Below are positions 43,801-48,906 of a stretch of 48,906 bases of DNA, piece after piece; positions within the stretch are counted from its first letter, which is position 1; each line of letters opens with the position of its first letter. Under the pieces are notes generated by a model that was not told the DNA's origin, made no database searches, and saw only the letters and a list, made by a program, of their open reading frames with translations. The stretch spans positions 1-48,906 of the forward strand of contig CANICR010000004.1 of the NCBI GenBank assembly GCA_947466405.1, read 5' to 3'. The translations under genes were made by a program, and so were the position numbers. This DNA comes from Chitinophagaceae bacterium (lineage in GTDB: Bacteria > Bacteroidota > Bacteroidia > Chitinophagales > Chitinophagaceae).

Positions 43801-46800
43801 TTAGCTACAACCTAAGCTGTTACCGCAGTTTAAACATTTGTAACAAGTGCCACTTCTTACAGTAATGTGTCCGCAGGTATTACAAGCAGGGGCATCGCCT
43901 TGCATTGATTTGTTGGCTGCATTCATTGCATCAAGGGAAGTAACAAATTTTGCAGGACCGGCTTCTCTATGAGATTTAGTACCGTCCTGGTTATTACCAA
44001 TTACCCTCACATCACTCAATTCGTGTGTTCTTTCTCCAATGGTTGGGGTAGTTTGATCCCAGGCTTCATTTCCAAGATTGCCAACTTCTGGCTTATCCAA
44101 TACATGCACTAAATCAGTTCTGCCCAAATATTCATATGCCAATGAGCGGAACATGAAATCAATAATAGAAGTAGTTGTTTTGATGTTTGGATGTTCTACC
44201 ATTCCGGCTGGTTCAAATCTTGTAAAAACAAATTTTTCTACGTACTCTTCTAGCGGAACACCATATTGAAGTCCAATAGAAATAGCGATGGCAAAACAGT
44301 TTAGCATACTACGCATCGTAGCGCCTTCTTTAGCCATATCAATGAAAATTTCACCTAAGGTGCCGTCATTGTATTCACCGGTACGTAAGAATAAAGCTTG
44401 ACCGTTTATTTTTGCTTTTTGAGTAAATCCTCTTCGCTTAGCAGGTAGGGCTCTGCGCTCTACAATCATTGCTAATTGACGCTTCAGAGAAGTATCAGCG
44501 CTGCTTTGCACACGCTTGTTCATTTCTTCTAGCAATTCATCGATAGTAAGTTTACCCATATCTACCAACCCGCTTTCACCTATTGTAGTTTCTAAAGTAG
44601 ATTCTTCGGAGGTGCCGTCTGTAACTTTTTTCTTTTTATCTGATTTATTGCTAAGAGGCTGACTTAATTTTGATCCATCACGGTAAAGTGCACATGCTTT
44701 CAATCCCAATTCCCAACTCAAACGGTAAGAATCAGCGATTTCTTCAATAGTGGCTTCGTGTGGTAGGTTTATTGTTTTACTAATAGCTCCACTTAAGAAA
44801 GGTTGAGCCGCAGCCATCATACGAATATGGCCATGTGCATGGATAAAACGCTGACCAGTTTGTCCGCATTTGTTTGCACAATCGAATACCGATAAATGCT
44901 CATCTTTTAAATATGGCGCACCTTCTACAGTCATGGTACCGCATACATAAATATTGGCTGCCTCTATTTCTTCATCACTAAATCCAAGTGATTCTAGTAA
45001 GCTCCAGCCAAAGTCATTATATTGTTCTGGTGCAAATCCAAGTCTTTGTAAACAAGACTCCCCAAGTGTAAATACATTGAATACAAATCCAATTTCGAAT
45101 GCGCTGGCCATTGCGGCATTTAATCTATCTATTTCAGCAGGAAGAAATCCTAATTGTGTAAGTGTCTCTTCATTTACAAAAGGTGCTCCTTTTAAAGTAG
45201 CATGTCCTTTGGCAAAGTTTACAATTTCTGTTATTTCTTTTTCAGAATATTTAAGATTTCTTAAAGCTTGTGGCACACTTTGATTAATTATTTTGAAATA
45301 ACCACCACCGCTTAATTTTTTAAATTTAACCAATGCAAAATCTGGTTCAACGCCAGTTGTATCACAATCCATTACCAATCCTATTGTTCCAGTGGGAGCG
45401 ATAACTGTTGTTTGTGCATTTCTATAACCATGTTTCTCACCCATTTGAACAGCATCGTCCCATGCTTTTGTGGCAGCTGTTAATAAATAATCTGGGCAAT
45501 ACTTAGCATTAATTCCATGTGGCTTTATTTCAAGTCCATCATACGCGTCCATTGCATCATAAGCTGCAGCACGGTGATTGCGCATAACTTTCAACATGTG
45601 TTTTTTGTTGTCTTTATATCGATCAAAAGCACCTAAAAAGCTCGCCATCTCTGCAGATGTTTTATAGGCAACACCGGTCATGATTGCCGTGATTGCTCCA
45701 GCAATTCCTCTCGCTTGTTCACTATCATAAGCTATACCGCTTACCATAAGCATACTGCCTAAATTCGCATAGCCTAATCCAAGTGTTCTATAATCATAGC
45801 TTAGTTGCGCTACTTCCTTTGATGGAAACTGAGCCATAAGCACAGATATTTCTAATACTACAGTCCACAAACGACAAGTATGTTCAAATCCTTTCACATC
45901 AAAGATGTTATCATCTTCATTAAAGAAACGACGAAGATTTACGCTCGCAAGATTGCAGGCGGTATTATCTAAGAACATATATTCACTACAAGGATTAGAA
46001 GCGCGTATTGGTCCACCTTCTGGGCAAGTATGCCATTCGTTGATAGTCGTATCATATTGCGTTCCTGGATCTGCACAACGCCAAGCTGCATAATTTATCT
46101 GATCCCATAATTCTTGTGCTTTTACACTCCTCATTGTTGCCCCAGTGCTTCTTGCTTTCAAGTCCCAATCACCATTCTCATCAAGTACTTTAAAGAAAGA
46201 ATTTGGAATGCGAACGGAGTTATTGCTGTTCTGTCCACTTACCGTACGATAAGCTTCTCCCTCATAATCACTTGGATATCCTGCAGCAATTAGTGCAGCT
46301 ACTTTATCTTCTTCTTGTAATTTCCAATTAACAAATTCTACAATTTCAGGATGATCCAAATCTAAACAAACCATTTTAGCAGCACGGCGAGTTGTACCTC
46401 CGCTTTTTATAGCACCCGCTGAACGATCGCCTATTTTCAAGAAACTCATTAATCCACTTGATGTACCACCTCCACTTAATTTTTCACCTTCTCCTCTAAT
46501 ACTGCTAAAGTTTGTACCCACACCACTTCCGTATTTGAAAATCCTTGCTTCTCTAACCCAAAGATCCATGATACCCCCTTCATTTACTAAATCATCATCA
46601 ACGCTAAGGATAAAGCATGCATGTGGTTGAGGGCGTTCGTATGCGGAAGTAGATTTTTTTAATTTACCATCTTTTGAGTCTACAAAATAGTGTCCTTGAG
46701 GCTTTCCTGTTATGCCATACACTTCATGTAAGCCAGTATTAAACCATTGAGGGCTATTGGGAACACACGCTTGATTGAGAATGCTATATACTAATTCGTC

Positions 46801-47157
46801 ATAAAAAATTTGGGCATCTTTCGGTGAATTAAAGTAATCATAGCGCTCTCCCCAAACTCTCCAACAATGAGCCATTCTGTGCGCCACTTGCTTCGATGTA
46901 GTTTCTCTACCCAAACTTCCATCAGGTTGAGGAACCCCCGCCTTTCTGAAATATTTTTGAGCAAGAATATCGGTCGCAATTTGGCTCCATCCTTTTGGAA
47001 CTTCTACATTATCCATCTGAAAAACAACCTCTCCACTCGGATTCTTAATCACTGAAGTACGATAATCGTATTCAAACATATCAAAAGGACTAACATCGTC
47101 CTTCGTAAACTGTCGCTGGAAGCTGAGCGCCTTAGTTGGTTGTTTTTTTGTTGGCAT
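43801..47157 (-). CDS. nrdJ: Adenosylcobalamin-dependent (class II) ribonucleotide reductase
   Basis: 1118 aa. It makes deoxyribonucleotides using B12, without a separate radical subunit and independent of oxygen. Features are KYGSGVGTNFSSIRG, the substrate loop NPCSEYMFLDNTACNLASVNL (active-site Cys), APTGTIGLVMDCDTTGVEPDF, and the long C-terminal extension ending with a four-Cys zinc-like module (CNTCGHITVRSGTCYKCLNCG) and a terminal GCS. This is the long B12 RNR form often annotated as vitamin B12-dependent. The 290-nt upstream region contains a DnaA-like box and no cobalamin riboswitch that I can recognise. Two hairpins follow the gene. Confidence 0.95.
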   Translation of the reverse strand: MPTKKQPTKALSFQRQFTKDDVSPFDMFEYDYRTSVIKNPSGEVVFQMDNVEVPKGWSQIATDILAQKYFRKAGVPQPDGSLGRETTSKQVAHRMAHCWRVWGERYDYFNSPKDAQIFYDELVYSILNQACVPNSPQWFNTGLHEVYGITGKPQGHYFVDSKDGKLKKSTSAYERPQPHACFILSVDDDLVNEGGIMDLWVREARIFKYGSGVGTNFSSIRGEGEKLSGGGTSSGLMSFLKIGDRSAGAIKSGGTTRRAAKMVCLDLDHPEIVEFVNWKLQEEDKVAALIAAGYPSDYEGEAYRTVSGQNSNNSVRIPNSFFKVLDENGDWDLKARSTGATMRSVKAQELWDQINYAAWRCADPGTQYDTTINEWHTCPEGGPIRASNPCSEYMFLDNTACNLASVNLRRFFNEDDNIFDVKGFEHTCRLWTVVLEISVLMAQFPSKEVAQLSYDYRTLGLGYANLGSMLMVSGIAYDSEQARGIAGAITAIMTGVAYKTSAEMASFLGAFDRYKDNKKHMLKVMRNHRAAAYDAMDAYDGLEIKPHGINAKYCPDYLLTAATKAWDDAVQMGEKHGYRNAQTTVIAPTGTIGLVMDCDTTGVEPDFALVKFKKLSGGGYFKIINQSVPQALRNLKYSEKEITEIVNFAKGHATLKGAPFVNEETLTQLGFLPAEIDRLNAAMASAFEIGFVFNVFTLGESCLQRLGFAPEQYNDFGWSLLESLGFSDEEIEAANIYVCGTMTVEGAPYLKDEHLSVFDCANKCGQTGQRFIHAHGHIRMMAAAQPFLSGAISKTINLPHEATIEEIADSYRLSWELGLKACALYRDGSKLSQPLSNKSDKKKKVTDGTSEESTLETTIGESGLVDMGKLTIDELLEEMNKRVQSSADTSLKRQLAMIVERRALPAKRRGFTQKAKINGQALFLRTGEYNDGTLGEIFIDMAKEGATMRSMLNCFAIAISIGLQYGVPLEEYVEKFVFTRFEPAGMVEHPNIKTTTSIIDFMFRSLAYEYLGRTDLVHVLDKPEVGNLGNEAWDQTTPTIGERTHELSDVRVIGNNQDGTKSHREAGPAKFVTSLDAMNAANKSMQGDAPACNTCGHITVRSGTCYKCLNCGNSLGCS

Positions 47158-47263
47158 AAATTTTAAAATATTTTGATGGTTAGTAAGTTTTGGTCCTCAT
47201 TGCATGGGGTGAACGAAAATATTCGAAGTAAGCCAACAAATTCACTCATAAATATCAACACCT

Positions 47264-47272
47264 TGTGGACAA
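47264..47272 (-). promoter_or_regulatory. DnaA-like box upstream of nrdJ
   Basis: The minus strand reads TTGTCCACA, one base from the E. coli consensus and identical to the form used in high-GC Gram-positives. A second, weaker match (CTTTCCACA) lies at 47332-47340. Both lie in the region shared by divergent nrdJ and dtd. Confidence 0.35.
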
Positions 47273-47359
47273 AATCGACAAATATTTATGTAGATCACAA
47301 TCACATTGAATTTCATGAGTTTTGCACTTTTTGTGGAAAGAATATATTTTTTTATAGTG

Positions 47360-47367
47360 TAAATTTG
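47360..47367 (+). promoter_or_regulatory. Possible -7 box for dtd
   Basis: TAAATTTG matches TAnnTTTG about 80 nt upstream of the dtd ATG. Upstream TTTG is further away than usual, so this is tentative. Confidence 0.3.
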
Positions 47368-47447
47368 TTGTAATAAATAAGCAATAGGTATGCTGATAAT
47401 CATATTTAGAACTATGTTTGGATATTGTAAGAAAATAAACTAAAATA

Positions 47448-47900
47448 ATGAGGGTTGTTATACAACGAGTAAGCTTTGCCAGCGTTACGATTCATGATGA
47501 AATTAAATCGGCAATAAAAAAAGGGATGTTGATTTTTGTAGGGATTGAAGATGGTGACGATATGGAGGATATTCAATGGCTTAGCAACAAAATAATAAAT
47601 CTTAGAATTTTTGACGATGAAAATAAAATTCCCAATCTTTCTCTGAAGGAAATCAATGGCGATATATTATTGGTTAGTCAGTTTACTTTACAGGCCTCAA
47701 TAAAAAAGGGTAACCGTCCCAGTTATATTAAAGCCAGCAAGCCAGCTATAGCTTTGCCTATTTATGAAAGCTTTATTACTCATTTAGAAAAATTATTTGA
47801 AAAAAAAATTTATACAGGGGTATTTGGTGCAGAAATGGAAATAAATTTATTAAATGATGGTCCGGTTACCATTTGGATAGACTCTAAAAATAGAGAATAG
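47448..47900 (+). CDS. dtd: D-aminoacyl-tRNA deacylase
   Basis: 150 aa, normal length. It removes D-amino acids (and misplaced glycine) from tRNA. Family features are MRVVIQRVSFASVTI at the start, LLVSQFTLQASIKKGNRPSY with the catalytic SQFT motif, the stretch ASKPAIALPIYESF, and the C-terminal NDGPVTIWIDS. An A9 run occurs in the 3' third (KLFEKKIYTG). It is followed after 62 nt by the MazG-like gene and precedes it as a likely unit. Confidence 0.95.
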   Translation: MRVVIQRVSFASVTIHDEIKSAIKKGMLIFVGIEDGDDMEDIQWLSNKIINLRIFDDENKIPNLSLKEINGDILLVSQFTLQASIKKGNRPSYIKASKPAIALPIYESFITHLEKLFEKKIYTGVFGAEMEINLLNDGPVTIWIDSKNRE

Positions 47901-47962
47901 GTAAAGCCGAAAAATACGAATCGCTCTAGAAAAAATAGCATTTAAATCAAACGAAATATACA

Positions 47963-48319
47963 ATGAACAGTATTACAATTCAAGAGGCTCAGGAGAAAGT
48001 AGACCAATGGATCACTTCGACTGGCGTTAGGTATTTTAATGAATTAACCAACCTTGGGATTCTAATGGAAGAAGTGGGTGAGCTAAGCAGATTGATGGTA
48101 AGAAAGTATGGTGAACAGTCTTTTAAAGAAAGTGATAAAGGCAAAGAAATGGCAGATGAAATGGCAGATGTTCTTTGGGTATTGATTTGTTTGGCCAATC
48201 AAACGGGCGTTAATCTCACGGAGGCACTAGAGATAAATTTCAATAAAAAATCTTCAAGAGATTCAATACGTCATATTGATAATGAAAAATTAAAAATCGA
48301 TAATAAACATACATCATAA
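47963..48319 (+). CDS. MazG-like nucleotide pyrophosphohydrolase
   Basis: 118 aa all-alpha protein. MazG-type enzymes hydrolyse nucleoside triphosphates to monophosphates and pyrophosphate. The metal-binding acidic motifs are LMEEVGELSRLMVRKYGEQ and KGKEMADEMADVLWVLICLAN, which match the ExxE-12-28-ExxD pattern. Short length fits the single-domain house-cleaning type. The tail (KLKIDNKHTS) is unstructured. It follows dtd, consistent with a quality-control pair. Confidence 0.88.
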   Translation: MNSITIQEAQEKVDQWITSTGVRYFNELTNLGILMEEVGELSRLMVRKYGEQSFKESDKGKEMADEMADVLWVLICLANQTGVNLTEALEINFNKKSSRDSIRHIDNEKLKIDNKHTS

Positions 48320-48404
48320 ATTAATAAGTTTTCATACCACGTAGCTTCATTTCAATCAAATACATTTACCTATCTTGCAATCATCACCACACAAAATAAA
48401 TAGG

Positions 48405-48906
48405 ATGAAAAAATCAGTTGTTTCCATTTTCGCATTTATCTTTTCTATTGCCATTTCTTACAGTCAGCAAACCAATAAACTAATCAGTGGCCCATGGGCA
48501 GGAAATGTAGAGTTGCGTACTGCAACAATTTGGATGGAGGTTTCGCCTGCTGTAAAAAAAATAAATGTTAAGTACCATCCAATATCAAATGAAGCAGCTG
48601 TTAAAAATGTTCAATTTAAAGGGGAGCTTGGAAAAGAGTTTAATCCAATAAAAATAGACCTTAATGACTTAGAATTTGGAACGGCCTATTCATATGAGGT
48701 TTTCTTGGACAATAAAAAAATACCGGTTTCTTTTCAAACAAATTTCACCACAAAAGATTTATGGCAATATAGAAAACCGGCACCCGATTTTAGTTTCCTT
48801 ACAGGTAGTTGTGCTTACTTTAATGATCCAAAATATGACAGACCGGGGAAACCTTATGGCGGAGATTCTACTATTTTTGAAACGATGGCCAAAACGCCAG
48901 CGGAAT
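48405..48906 (+). CDS. PhoD-like alkaline phosphatase/phosphodiesterase (partial, runs off the window)
   Basis: 167 codons are visible from the ATG at 48405. A signal peptide (MKKSVVSIFAFIFSIAISYSQ) is followed by the N-terminal Ig/fibronectin-like domain common to PhoD-like proteins (ISGPWAGNVELRTATIWMEV; DLEFGTAYSYEVFLDNKK) and the start of the metallophosphatase domain (FSFLTGSCAYFND). The gene is missing from the ORF track because it is cut by the window end. Metal ligands lie beyond the visible part, so activity cannot be judged. PhoD-like enzymes release phosphate from diesters outside the cytoplasm. Confidence 0.82.
   Translation, partial: MKKSVVSIFAFIFSIAISYSQQTNKLISGPWAGNVELRTATIWMEVSPAVKKINVKYHPISNEAAVKNVQFKGELGKEFNPIKIDLNDLEFGTAYSYEVFLDNKKIPVSFQTNFTTKDLWQYRKPAPDFSFLTGSCAYFNDPKYDRPGKPYGGDSTIFETMAKTPAE

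Noticed and set aside
47173-47373. 66-aa plus-strand ORF upstream of dtd
   Set aside because: It lies in the nrdJ/dtd divergent promoter region, has no recognisable domain, and contains the DnaA-like and -7 boxes.
47158-47447. Cobalamin riboswitch controlling nrdJ
   Set aside because: I looked for the B12-box and long paired leader and saw nothing convincing on either strand.
47805-47813. A9 run in dtd as a second programmed slippage site
   Set aside because: Dtd has no known need for a second product, and a shift would remove the conserved C-terminal GPVT motif; chance in an AT-rich genome is more likely.

Overview
The window is AT-rich bacterial chromosome from a member of the Bacteroidota, most likely a Chitinophagaceae-type organism. 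The evidence is: TAnnTTTG-type -7 promoter boxes instead of E. coli -10 boxes; a type IX secretion (T9SS) component (PorT) together with cargo carrying both kinds of T9SS C-terminal signal; a TonB receptor with a CarboxypepD_reg-like front domain; a long (1127 aa) IleRS; a B12-dependent ribonucleotide reductase; and DUF6150, DUF983 and DUF2238 family proteins. I see no tRNA, rRNA, CRISPR array, insertion sequence, prophage or defence island. It is mostly core genome with small accessory patches.

Layout. 1-7.1 kb: a TerC membrane protein (cut by the window edge) diverges from a TonB-dependent receptor that has a palindromic operator at its start site. A minus-strand set follows: YifB/ComM ATPase, ABC exporter, DUF983. 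7.3-13.4 kb: a RemB/Wzi-like outer-membrane protein, ubiE overlapping porT, engB, then a secreted metzincin protease preceded by a small exported partner. 13.6-24.8 kb: DCC-family protein, pyruvate dehydrogenase E2, dnaX with an A11 slippage candidate, a run of frr + sterol desaturase-like + GNAT-like genes, a WecA/MraY-type sugar-phosphate transferase, an orphan transketolase N-terminal subunit, a LolC/E-like permease, rbfA, and a DksA-like protein with a histone-like tail tightly coupled to ileS. 28-38 kb: AraC regulator with a Cys cluster, gyrB, a 66-aa protein with a strong terminator, a lectin/PKD T9SS type B protein, mfd, and a ferredoxin-NADP-type reductase. 38-43.4 kb: accessory patch of small membrane/exported proteins around glyS. 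43.8-48.9 kb: nrdJ with two tandem terminator-like hairpins, dtd, a MazG-like pyrophosphohydrolase, and a truncated PhoD-like phosphatase.

How it works together. Much of the window is information processing: ileS and glyS charge tRNA, dtd proofreads it, frr, rbfA and engB serve the ribosome, gyrB, dnaX and mfd serve DNA, and nrdJ supplies dNTPs. The cell-surface theme is T9SS: porT next to menaquinone biosynthesis, one type A cargo (metalloprotease) and one type B cargo (lectin/PKD). The most notable signal is in dnaX. An 11-A run directly after the clamp-loader domains is placed so that losing or gaining one A gives a stop within three codons, predicting a short gamma subunit. No obvious new multi-gene system such as defence or biosynthesis is visible. 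The best less-described leads are the protease plus partner pair, the histone-tailed DksA protein, the Cys-cluster AraC regulator, and the three-gene exported-protein island beside glyS.
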